DNA of 6,473 nucleotides, taken from the NCBI GenBank assembly GCA_025362165.1, contig JANYHY010000173.1, positions 1-6,473 of the forward strand, in the 5' to 3' direction. Numbering within the stretch: the stretch's first letter is position 1; every line of letters begins with the position of its first letter. A program made the position numbers and the translations under genes. A model generated the notes under the pieces. That model ran no database searches, had not been told where the DNA came from, and worked only from the letters and a program-made list of their open reading frames with translations. This stretch comes from Myxococcales bacterium. Its GTDB lineage: Bacteria > Myxococcota_A > Polyangia > Polyangiales > Polyangiaceae. Of the stretch, positions 1-5,395 are shown piece by piece.

Positions 1-2
1 AC

Positions 3-791
3 CAGGTGCACGTGCAGCCGAAGATCGGGCTCACTTTCGCCAGCGCGTTGCGCGCGTTTCTTCGCCAGGATCCGGACGTGGTCATGGTCGGCGAAATCCG
101 CGACAAGGAGACCGTCGAAATCGCGATCAACGCATCACTCACGGGTCACCTCGTCCTCTCGACGATCCATACCAACGACGCCGCGGGTGCCGTCACGCGC
201 ATGATCGACATGGGCGTCGAGCCGTTCTTGATCCGCTCTTCGGTCATTGGGATCTTGGCGCAGCGACTCGTTCGCGTGCTGTGCCCGCACTGCAAAGTGC
301 CTTATCCGGCCGAAGACTCGGAGCTCGAGGAGCTTGGCCTCTCGCCAGAACGTGTACGGCAGCGACGCGCGCGCGAGGCCGTCGCGATGACTTCGCGCTA
401 TTTCCCGCGCAACGTGAGCGCGACAGACGTGCTCGATCTGGAGCCGGGTCTGCGCCCGATGTTCTACAAGCCGAAGGGCTGCGATCGCTGCGCGAGCACC
501 GGCTTCTCTGGAAGGCGCGGTATCTACGAGTTGATGTTGATGGACGACGCCGTGGGGCCGCTCGTCCTCAAGAGCGCAGACGCCCAAGCGCTCAAGCGCG
601 CTGCCGCCGAGCAAGGCATGGACAGCCTTCGCGATGACGGCGCGCGCAAGGTGCTCACTGGCATGACGAGCGTGGAGGAGGTCCTCGCCGCGACTCAAGA
701 GGACGCGGCGCTCGCGTCTGCTCCCAGCGCTCCACCTAGTGCGGGGGCGTCGATGCGGGCCGTCCCCACCAGCTCGCGCGCAGGGGCATAA
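3..791 (+). CDS. gspE: Type II secretion ATPase GspE, C-terminal part (5' end outside window)
   Basis: This is the C-terminal part of the cytoplasmic secretion ATPase that powers pseudopilus assembly. The frame is already open at the window edge, so the N-terminal domains and the Walker A loop are missing; GTG/ATG codons inside are not starts. Visible in order: the conserved PKIGLTF block (18-38), the Walker B region RQDPDVVMVGEIRD (63-104), the His box GHLVLSTIHTNDA (144-182), and a tetracysteine metal site made of LCPHC (Cys codons at 282 and 291) and GCDRC (480 and 489), followed by GRRGIYELM. The order and motifs are those of GspE/PilB-family ATPases, and the downstream gspF to gspK genes make it GspE rather than PilB. 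Odd points: the two Cys pairs are 62 residues apart rather than about 29, and an Ala/Ser/Pro-rich tail of about 27 residues follows the usual end of the family. The stop is 6 bases before gspF. Confidence 0.96.
   Translation, partial: QVHVQPKIGLTFASALRAFLRQDPDVVMVGEIRDKETVEIAINASLTGHLVLSTIHTNDAAGAVTRMIDMGVEPFLIRSSVIGILAQRLVRVLCPHCKVPYPAEDSELEELGLSPERVRQRRAREAVAMTSRYFPRNVSATDVLDLEPGLRPMFYKPKGCDRCASTGFSGRRGIYELMLMDDAVGPLVLKSADAQALKRAAAEQGMDSLRDDGARKVLTGMTSVEEVLAATQEDAALASAPSAPPSAGASMRAVPTSSRAGA
782..786 (+). promoter_or_regulatory. Probable ribosome binding site of gspF
   Basis: AGGGG lies 11 bases upstream of the gspF ATG and overlaps the last codons of gspE. The spacing is slightly long. The gspF start itself is fixed mainly by its conserved N-terminus (MAVFQYRG). 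Confidence 0.45.
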
Positions 792-797
792 TCGATT

Positions 798-2213
798 ATG
801 GCCGTATTCCAATATCGCGGACTCGTCGTCGCGTCGGGCAAACAGGTCACCGGTTTCCGCGACGCGGACAACCCGAAGGTCCTGCGCTCGGCGTTGAAGC
901 GCGAGGGCGTGATGCTGACGTCCGCGGAGGTGGACAAGCGCGGCAAGGGAGGCACGACACGCAGCTCTGGCGGTGTCCTCGCGTTCTTCCGGCGCATCGG
1001 CCCTGGCGACGTCGCCGTGATGACCAGACAGCTGGCGACCCTTGTTTCAGCCGGAATTCCGCTCGTCGAGTCCGTCACTGCGCTCACCGAGCAAGTGGAC
1101 AAGCCCGAGCTGCAGCGCGTGCTCACTCAAGTACGTGATCGATTGAACGAGGGTCAGTCGCTCGCGAAGGCGCTCGAGCCGCACCCGAAGGTGTTCCCGA
1201 ATCTCTACGTGAACATGGTCGCCGCGGGAGAGGCCTCGGGCACGCTAGAGGTCGTGCTCGAGCGCTTGAGCGACTTCATGGAGAACCAAGCCAAGCTCCG
1301 CTCCAAGGTCTCCGCCGCGCTCGCATATCCAATCTTGATGGTCGTCATCGGCACGGGCCTCATCACGGTGATGATGGTCGCGGTCGTCCCGAAGGTCACC
1401 GCGATCTTCGCGAGCCTCGATCGCGCTCTCCCCTGGTACACGGCGCTGCTCATCTTGGTGTCGAACATCATCGCGTCCAACCAGATGCTCGGCTTCGTGC
1501 TCTGCATCGCGACGACGACGTTCACTCGGCGCGCGCTGTCGAAGGCCAACTTGTTGGAGGACGGCGAGCCTGGCTCCAACACGCTTTGGGTCGTCGCCGC
1601 GTCCGTCTTCGCTGGCGTCATGCTGCTCTCCGCGTTCATCGTGGAGTCGACATGGGGCTTTATCTTCGGCGCCGTTGGCGGGCTCGCGCTTGGTCTCGGC
1701 GTCGCGCGCTTTCAGGCGTACGTGCGCACTCCAGAGGGTCGAGTCTGGAAGGACGGCTTCTTGCTCAAGCTGCCGCTCTTCGGTCCGCTCTTCCGCATGC
1801 TCGCGGTCGCTCGCTTCGCGCGCACGCTCTCGACGTTGCTGTCGTCTGGAGTGCCGCTGCTCAAGGCGATGGACATCGTCAAGAACGTGCTGGACAACGC
1901 CAAGCTCGTGCAGGTGATCGTCACCGCGATCGGCTCGATTCGCGAGGGTGAGTCGATCGCCGCGCCCCTCAAAAGGAGCGGAGATTTCCCTCCGATCGTG
2001 ACGCACATGATCGCCGTCGGTGAGAAGAGCGGACAGCTCGAGGCGATGCTCGAGAACGTCGCCAAGGCCTACGACATGCAAGTGGAAACGCGCGTCACGG
2101 CGATGACCAGCCTCATGGAGCCGCTCATCATCGTCATCCTCGGAGGCGCAGTCGGCTTCATCGCGTTCTCGATCATGATGCCGCTGATTCAGATGAACGA
2201 CTTCGTCCAATAA
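798..2213 (+). CDS. gspF: Type II secretion inner-membrane platform protein GspF, enlarged
   Basis: GspF is the polytopic inner-membrane protein that couples the GspE ATPase to pseudopilin extraction. The protein is 471 residues and starts with MAVFQYRGL, the typical N-terminus of the family, so the ATG is secure. The first T2SSF domain spans about residues 70-195 (RQLATLVSAGIPLVESV, then GEASGTLEVVLERL). The second spans about 335-465 (RFARTLSTLLSSGVPLLKAMDIV, then VGEKSGQLEAMLENVA). Hydrophobic segments are near 178-199, 213-240, 263-282, 286-304 and 441-464. Canonical GspF proteins are near 400-410 residues with three membrane helices; this one has about 65 extra residues and two extra hydrophobic segments between the domains. 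An added pair would leave the second domain on the cytoplasmic side. PilC of type IV pili is the alternative family member, but the neighbouring gspG-K genes argue for GspF. Confidence 0.95.
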   Translation: MAVFQYRGLVVASGKQVTGFRDADNPKVLRSALKREGVMLTSAEVDKRGKGGTTRSSGGVLAFFRRIGPGDVAVMTRQLATLVSAGIPLVESVTALTEQVDKPELQRVLTQVRDRLNEGQSLAKALEPHPKVFPNLYVNMVAAGEASGTLEVVLERLSDFMENQAKLRSKVSAALAYPILMVVIGTGLITVMMVAVVPKVTAIFASLDRALPWYTALLILVSNIIASNQMLGFVLCIATTTFTRRALSKANLLEDGEPGSNTLWVVAASVFAGVMLLSAFIVESTWGFIFGAVGGLALGLGVARFQAYVRTPEGRVWKDGFLLKLPLFGPLFRMLAVARFARTLSTLLSSGVPLLKAMDIVKNVLDNAKLVQVIVTAIGSIREGESIAAPLKRSGDFPPIVTHMIAVGEKSGQLEAMLENVAKAYDMQVETRVTAMTSLMEPLIIVILGGAVGFIAFSIMMPLIQMNDFVQ

Positions 2214-2219
2214 CCGATT

Positions 2220-2224
2220 AGGAG
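2220..2224 (+). promoter_or_regulatory. Ribosome binding site deciding the TTG start of the GspG-like gene
   Basis: AGGAG sits 9 bases before TTG at 2234, in the 20-base gap after the gspF stop. It is the best Shine-Dalgarno match near this gene. The first in-frame ATG, at 2303, would leave a 90-base gap and remove the basic N-terminal region. Confidence 0.7.
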
Positions 2225-2233
2225 ATTACCAAG

Positions 2234-2647
2234 TTGGCCACGCTGCGAGGATCCCAGAAAGCCGTCTTCTTCCCCTGGGAGAAGCGTCGTGGCGTGCTCG
2301 GCATGCTGCAGCGCACGCGTGTGCGCGCGGTGATCGGCGTGGTGGTGGTGCTCGGCGTGATCTTCATGATCCGCGCTCGCGAAGAGCGCGACGCCTCCGT
2401 GCGCGCGACACGGGCCTCCATCTCGACGGCCTTCTTCGCGATCCAGAAGTATCGCGCCGACCACGGAGGCGCGTGCCCTCGAGACCTGGCTGAGCTGCCG
2501 AGCGGCGGGTACACGCATGACGTGCCTGTCGACGCATGGGGTCGCCCGCTACGCCTCGCGTGTCCAGGTCGCCGTGACCCCAAGGGCTTCGATTTGTCGA
2601 GCGACGGACCCGACGGCACCCCAGGCGGGATGGATCGCGTGGAATGA
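2234..2647 (+). CDS. GspG-like protein with T2SSG C-terminal domain, no recognisable prepilin cleavage site
   Basis: A 137-residue protein, probably membrane-anchored with its C-terminal domain in the periplasm. Residues 1-29 are basic and presumably cytoplasmic. Residues 30-46 form one hydrophobic segment (VRAVIGVVVVLGVIFMI). Residues 50-75 look like the amphipathic continuation of a pseudopilin helix (STAFFAIQKYRADHGG). The C-terminal part resembles the T2SSG domain: CPRDLAELPSGGY, then PVDAWGRPLRLACPG, then GFDLSSDGPDGTPGG at 118-132, the position of the GspG calcium loop. The G-[FLMV]-T-L-[IV]-E prepilin-peptidase motif is absent; the nearest candidate, RRGVLGML at 18-25, has no Glu at position 5. 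The protein therefore probably stays as an uncleaved membrane protein, perhaps an assembly partner or regulator of the major pseudopilin. Its place between gspF and gspG and its shared Cys pair with GspG suggest an old gspG duplication. Function is inferred, not recognised. The TTG start is chosen on the upstream AGGAG. Confidence 0.82.
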   Translation: MATLRGSQKAVFFPWEKRRGVLGMLQRTRVRAVIGVVVVLGVIFMIRAREERDASVRATRASISTAFFAIQKYRADHGGACPRDLAELPSGGYTHDVPVDAWGRPLRLACPGRRDPKGFDLSSDGPDGTPGGMDRVE

Positions 2648-2660
2648 TTCGTTGTTACAG

Positions 2661-2665
2661 AGGAG
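2661..2665 (+). promoter_or_regulatory. Ribosome binding site favouring the upstream gspG start
   Basis: AGGAG lies 9 bases before ATG at 2675, the same spacing as for the preceding gene. The competing in-frame ATG codons at 2750 and 2762 have no comparable purine-rich site, so this element favours a long 41-residue prepilin leader. Confidence 0.6.
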
Positions 2666-2674
2666 ATCAGGATC

Positions 2675-3163
2675 ATGGATAAGGGATTATTGGGACTGGC
2701 GAAGCCAATCCGATCAGTTGTTGTCGTTCGCCAAAGGCGACGACAAGTGATGACTCAACTAATGCGACGTCTGCGCGCGCGGCGCGGAAAGCAGGGCGTT
2801 ACGCTCGTCGAGATCCTCATCGTGCTCGCGATCGTCGGCCTCATCGCTGGCGGTATTGCCGTCTACGCGATTCCCAAGTTCCAGCAGGCGCAGAAGGAGA
2901 CCACCAAGCAGAGCGCGATGGCTCTCTACGGAGTCGCCGAGAACTGGCGCACCGGGCCGGGACACGCCGCAGACTGCCCCACGCCGCAGCTCCTCAAGGA
3001 TCAGCACGAGATCAACGCCACCAGCAAGATCACCGACGCCTGGGAGACCACGTTCAAGATTCAATGCGACGACGACTCGGTCACCGTCGTGAGCTTCGGC
3101 CCCGACAAGAAGGAAGGCACCGCAGACGACATCCGCATCCCCGAGCCCAGCAAACAAGAGTAG
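2675..3163 (+). CDS. gspG: Type II secretion major pseudopilin GspG
   Basis: GspG is the main subunit of the periplasmic pseudopilus. The prepilin-peptidase site is clear: basic residues 31-41 (RRLRARRGKQG), cleavage expected after Gly41, then VTLVE with the conserved Glu5 at residue 46 and a hydrophobic helix to about 65. The mature protein would be about 121 residues, normal for the family. The C-terminal domain has ADCPTPQLL, TDAW, FKIQC and SFGPDKKEGTADDI (140-153), matching the T2SSG calcium-binding end. Cys101 and Cys131 are spaced as in the GspG-like protein upstream and could form a disulfide. Start choice: ATG 2675 has a good AGGAG but gives a leader of 41 residues; ATG 2750 gives a more ordinary 16-residue leader but a weak ribosome site. 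Codons 1-25 have low third-position GC (11 of 25), unlike the rest, so this start is uncertain. A hairpin lies between the two candidates. The next gene follows after 2 bases. Confidence 0.93.
   Translation: MDKGLLGLAKPIRSVVVVRQRRRQVMTQLMRRLRARRGKQGVTLVEILIVLAIVGLIAGGIAVYAIPKFQQAQKETTKQSAMALYGVAENWRTGPGHAADCPTPQLLKDQHEINATSKITDAWETTFKIQCDDDSVTVVSFGPDKKEGTADDIRIPEPSKQE
2721..2746 (+). repeat. Inverted repeat (hairpin) in the leader or 5' end of gspG
   Basis: TTGTCGTTCGCC and GGCGACGACAA pair as an 11-bp stem with one bulged T, around a 3-base AAA loop. It lies just upstream of the alternative gspG start at 2750. No T-run follows, so it is not an intrinsic terminator. It could be an mRNA-stabilising or processing structure for the abundant pseudopilin, or a by-product of Arg-rich coding sequence if translation starts at 2675. 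Confidence 0.55.
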
Positions 3164-3165
3164 CG

Positions 3166-3921
3166 ATGACGCGCTCCACCTACACTTCTCGAGCTCTGCT
3201 CCGTCAAGTACGGAGGCGCGTTCGCGCGCGCGGGCTGACGCTCATCGAGATGCTGGTGGTGCTGGCGATCGTGGGCTTGATGGCTGCAGGGGTGATGATG
3301 GGCTCGGGGCAGCTCGGGAGCGCGAAGCTCAAGAAGACCGCGACGAGCCTCGCCGGTGTGATCCGCGTGGCCTACACGCGCGCGAGCTCCACGAGCAAGA
3401 GCGTGCGCCTCGTGTTCGACTTCGGCCAACGCGCGTTCTGGATGGAAGAGGCAGAGCAGTCCATGCTCGTCACTCCGAAGGACACGACCGGAACGGGCGG
3501 AGCGGACGCGGTCACCGCGCTCGAGCGACAATCGATCGCCGAGAGTGATCGCCTGGTGAAAGGTCCCGCTGCGCCGCGCGCGCATTTCAAGCAAGTCGAC
3601 ATGGGCCTGTTGGCGATCGACTCTGATACGCACGGTTCGGTGCGCGCTCTGCCGGGCAACATCTCGTTTCGCTCGATTCAAACCACGCACGACGATCAGC
3701 CGCGCACGACGGATCGCGCTTACATCTATTTCTGGCCAGGCGGACAGACCGAGCGCGCCTCGATCCAAATTCGCATCGGGGACTCGACGGACGACACGCA
3801 GTGTCTGACTCTGCTGGTGGCGCCGCTCACGGGTTCGGTCAACGTCAAGTCCGGCCCCGTGCCGCTCACGACCCCCAAAGACGACACCGAAGCCTCTGAC
3901 CGAGAGGATAAGGGGTTATGA
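3166..3921 (+). CDS. gspH: Type II secretion minor pseudopilin GspH
   Basis: GspH is a minor pseudopilin that links the GspI-J-K tip to the GspG shaft. The 251-residue precursor has a very basic leader (RRRVRARG, 16-23), a peptidase site after Gly23 with LTLIE and Glu5 at residue 28, and a hydrophobic helix to about 46. The C-terminal half shows the GspH pattern: ISFRSIQTT (166-174), YIYFWPGGQTERASIQIRIG (187-205) and LTLLVAPLTGSVNVKSG (214-230), where the plTG motif is typical. The mature protein, about 228 residues, is longer than the usual GspH; the extra length lies around residues 100-150 (including a polar stretch with TTGTGGAD) and in a charged tail (TTPKDDTEASDREDKGL). The ATG lies 2 bases after the gspG stop with a weak AAGAG upstream, suggesting coupling to gspG translation. 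The frame is also open upstream inside gspG, but the family N-terminus and the leader support this start. Confidence 0.92.
   Translation: MTRSTYTSRALLRQVRRRVRARGLTLIEMLVVLAIVGLMAAGVMMGSGQLGSAKLKKTATSLAGVIRVAYTRASSTSKSVRLVFDFGQRAFWMEEAEQSMLVTPKDTTGTGGADAVTALERQSIAESDRLVKGPAAPRAHFKQVDMGLLAIDSDTHGSVRALPGNISFRSIQTTHDDQPRTTDRAYIYFWPGGQTERASIQIRIGDSTDDTQCLTLLVAPLTGSVNVKSGPVPLTTPKDDTEASDREDKGL
3904..3915 (+). promoter_or_regulatory. Purine-rich ribosome binding region of gspI
   Basis: GAGG (3904-3907) and AAGGGG (3910-3915) precede the gspI ATG at 3918, within the last codons of gspH. GAGG is 10 bases from the ATG, while AAGGGG is only 2 bases away, so the first is the likelier Shine-Dalgarno site. 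Confidence 0.5.
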
Positions 3922-4697
3922 GGAGCAAGCTCTCCAGCGCGCGCGGCTTCTCCCTCTTGGAGGTCATGATCGCGTTGGCGATCTTCGGGCTCATGATCGT
4001 GGGCGTGCTCGCAGCTCAAGCTGGAGTCGCAGCGACCAACCGCAAGGCCGCGAACATGGGCCAAGCGATCGAGCTCGCGCGATGCAAGATGAGCGAGGTA
4101 GAGGAGAAGCTCCTCAAAGACGGCTACCCCGAGATCGACTCCATCGACACGGACATCCTCTGCTGTGAAGGCACGGAGAAGAGCATGTTCACCTGCGACA
4201 CCAAGGTCGAGAAGGTGACCATGCCAGACCCGCCGTCGGCGAGCGCGTTCGGCGCGGATGGAGGCGGATTGTCGCCACTTGGTGCGCCCAGCGGATCTTC
4301 GAGCGATCAACCGTTCAACGCGACTCTGGATTTGGACGCGGGCCTCGGCGGCATCGCGCAGCAGCTCGGACCGCAGTCGGGCGGGCAGGGCGCGGCGGGC
4401 CTACTCAACATGGTGATGGGCTTCGTGTACCCGACGATGAAGCCGCTCCTCGAGTCTTCGATCCGTCGCGTGACGATCGTCGTTCACTGGAAGGAGGGTC
4501 CCAACAAGCAAGAGTTTCCGATCATCCAATACGTGACGAGCCCGCAGCGCGGCGGCTTCGGCGGTCCGCTCGGTGACGGCGGCGCACCCATCGGACCCCC
4601 GGGGACTTCGACCGGATCACCTGCGAGCGGCGGTGGAGTGCCGACGCCCTCCCCAGGCGCAGGCGGCTTCTTCCGTCCGAGCGGAGGAGGGTTATGA
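3918..4697 (+). CDS. gspI: Type II secretion minor pseudopilin GspI, enlarged
   Basis: GspI nucleates the pseudopilus tip with GspJ and GspK. The leader is short (MRSKLSSARG), with cleavage expected after Gly10, then FSLLE with Glu5 at residue 15 and a hydrophobic helix (VMIALAIFGLMIVGVLAAQ). The block AIELARCKMSEVEEKLL (50-66) matches the GspI pattern of Ala/Glu-rich helix followed by 'kmsE/qlaE'. Residues 182-207 (SIRRVTIVVHWKEGPNKQEF, then PIIQYV) form the typical closing strands, 'lRrv.v.v.W.dg'. The length, 259 residues, is about twice the usual GspI. The surplus is a Gly/Ser/Pro-rich middle section (about 103-175) and a Gly/Pro-rich tail (210-259). Cys residues at 56, 82, 83 and 93 could form disulfides in the periplasm. 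The ATG overlaps the gspH stop (ATGA), so translation is probably coupled. Confidence 0.9.
   Translation: MRSKLSSARGFSLLEVMIALAIFGLMIVGVLAAQAGVAATNRKAANMGQAIELARCKMSEVEEKLLKDGYPEIDSIDTDILCCEGTEKSMFTCDTKVEKVTMPDPPSASAFGADGGGLSPLGAPSGSSSDQPFNATLDLDAGLGGIAQQLGPQSGGQGAAGLLNMVMGFVYPTMKPLLESSIRRVTIVVHWKEGPNKQEFPIIQYVTSPQRGGFGGPLGDGGAPIGPPGTSTGSPASGGGVPTPSPGAGGFFRPSGGGL
4683..4691 (+). promoter_or_regulatory. Strong ribosome binding site of gspJ inside the end of gspI
   Basis: GGAGGAGGG ends 2 bases before the gspJ ATG at 4694; its first GGAGG (4683-4687) is 6 bases away. The same bases encode the Gly-rich C-terminus of GspI, so protein tail and ribosome site share sequence. Confidence 0.65.
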
Positions 4698-5395
4698 GGC
4701 TCGCGCGTAAACGAAGTAGGAATCGCGGCCTCACGCTCATCGAGGTGCTCGTCTCGATGGCGATCCTCTCGATGATCGCGGTCTTGATCTATGCGGACTT
4801 CGACTCGCTCGGTCACGCCAAGAAGATGGAGACGATCCGCGGGGACCGTGCACGCCAAGCGCGCTCGGGCATGCTGAGGATCTCGCGCGAGCTCTCGGGC
4901 GCGTTCCTCTCGATGCACAACCCTGCGAACCTCGCGCTGCAAGTGCGCACGACTGCGTTCGTCGGGCAGAACTCGTCTCCCTTCGATCGGCTGGATTTTG
5001 CGTCGTTCTCGCACAAGCGCGTGGAGTCGAACGCGCACCAGTCGGACCAAGCGGAGATTGGATACTTCGCCTCGCCCGATCCGGACGTCGAGGGAAAGAT
5101 GGATCTGGTGCGGCGCGAGCAGACACCGATGGACATGGATCCAAAGAAGGGTGGCGCAGTGAACGTGCTCGTGGAGGACATCGAGACCTTCGATGTCCGC
5201 TACCTGGATCCGACCACCAACCAATGGACCGAGACGTGGGACACGATGCAGCCGACTGGCCAGTTCAATCGATTGCCGCTCGAAGTTCGCATCACGCTCA
5301 CGCTCAAGAACGCGCCGTCCGGCCTGGACCCCGTCTACACGACGAAGGTCATGATGCCAATGCAACAACCCCTCTCCTTCGGGATCCCGCGATGA
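4694..5395 (+). CDS. gspJ: Type II secretion minor pseudopilin GspJ
   Basis: GspJ is a minor pseudopilin of the tip complex, binding GspI and GspK. The 233-residue precursor has a basic leader (MRLARKRSRNRG), cleavage expected after Gly12, then LTLIE with Glu5 at residue 17 and a hydrophobic helix to about 33. The family pattern follows in order: DRARQARSGMLRISRELSGA (51-70), FDRLDFASFSH (97-107), QAEIGYFASPDP (119-130), MDLVRRE (136-142), VNVLVEDIETFDVRYLD (156-172), QWTETWDTM (177-185) and LPLEVRITLTL (194-204). These match the GspJ features of a bent beta-sheet with the 'f.vrY.d..g.W...W' signature and the closing 'LP..v.i.l' strand. Length is normal for the family. The ATG overlaps the gspI stop (ATGA) and sits behind a strong Shine-Dalgarno sequence. 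No anomaly is apparent in the gene. Confidence 0.94.
   Translation: MRLARKRSRNRGLTLIEVLVSMAILSMIAVLIYADFDSLGHAKKMETIRGDRARQARSGMLRISRELSGAFLSMHNPANLALQVRTTAFVGQNSSPFDRLDFASFSHKRVESNAHQSDQAEIGYFASPDPDVEGKMDLVRREQTPMDMDPKKGGAVNVLVEDIETFDVRYLDPTTNQWTETWDTMQPTGQFNRLPLEVRITLTLKNAPSGLDPVYTTKVMMPMQQPLSFGIPR

Noticed and set aside
481..488. GCGATCGC octamer and frequent CGATCG words
   Set aside because: Expected from GC-rich codon use (Asp, Ile, Arg, Ala codons); too few octamers to be a genome signature here.
1245..2210. Long antisense open frame (321 residues) opposite gspF, plus similar ones opposite gspE, gspH and gspI/gspJ
   Set aside because: They are rich in Arg, His, Asp and Glu, match no family, and mirror the third-position GC bias of well-supported T2SS genes on the other strand.
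2644..2682. Twelve-codon ORF starting with ATGA at the GspG-like stop
   Set aside because: Too short, no ribosome site of its own, and no repeated codons that would suggest an attenuator leader peptide.
2652..2683. Possible internal promoter (TTGTTA with ATGGAT or GATAAG downstream)
   Set aside because: The -10 match is poor at 17-base spacing and the alternative needs about 20 bases. It is kept only as a remark in the gspG leader finding.
2721..2746. Hairpin as a rho-independent terminator
   Set aside because: No T-run follows and the downstream genes are tightly packed in the same operon.
2517..2750. 77-residue plus-strand frame spanning the end of the GspG-like gene and the gspG leader
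   Set aside because: It overlaps the conserved T2SSG domain in another frame, has no family features and no ribosome site. The ATG at 2750 overlapping its TGA is probably chance.
3064..3165. Upstream extension of the gspH frame into gspG
   Set aside because: It would overlap the conserved C-terminal end of GspG, and the ATG at 3166 already gives a complete basic prepilin leader.
2798..4790. Repeated DNA at pseudopilin N-termini (for example ACGCTCATCGAG in gspH and gspJ, GCGATCGT in gspG and gspH)
   Set aside because: It is explained by the shared TLIE and LAIVG protein motif and a common codon bias, not by a mobile or regulatory repeat.
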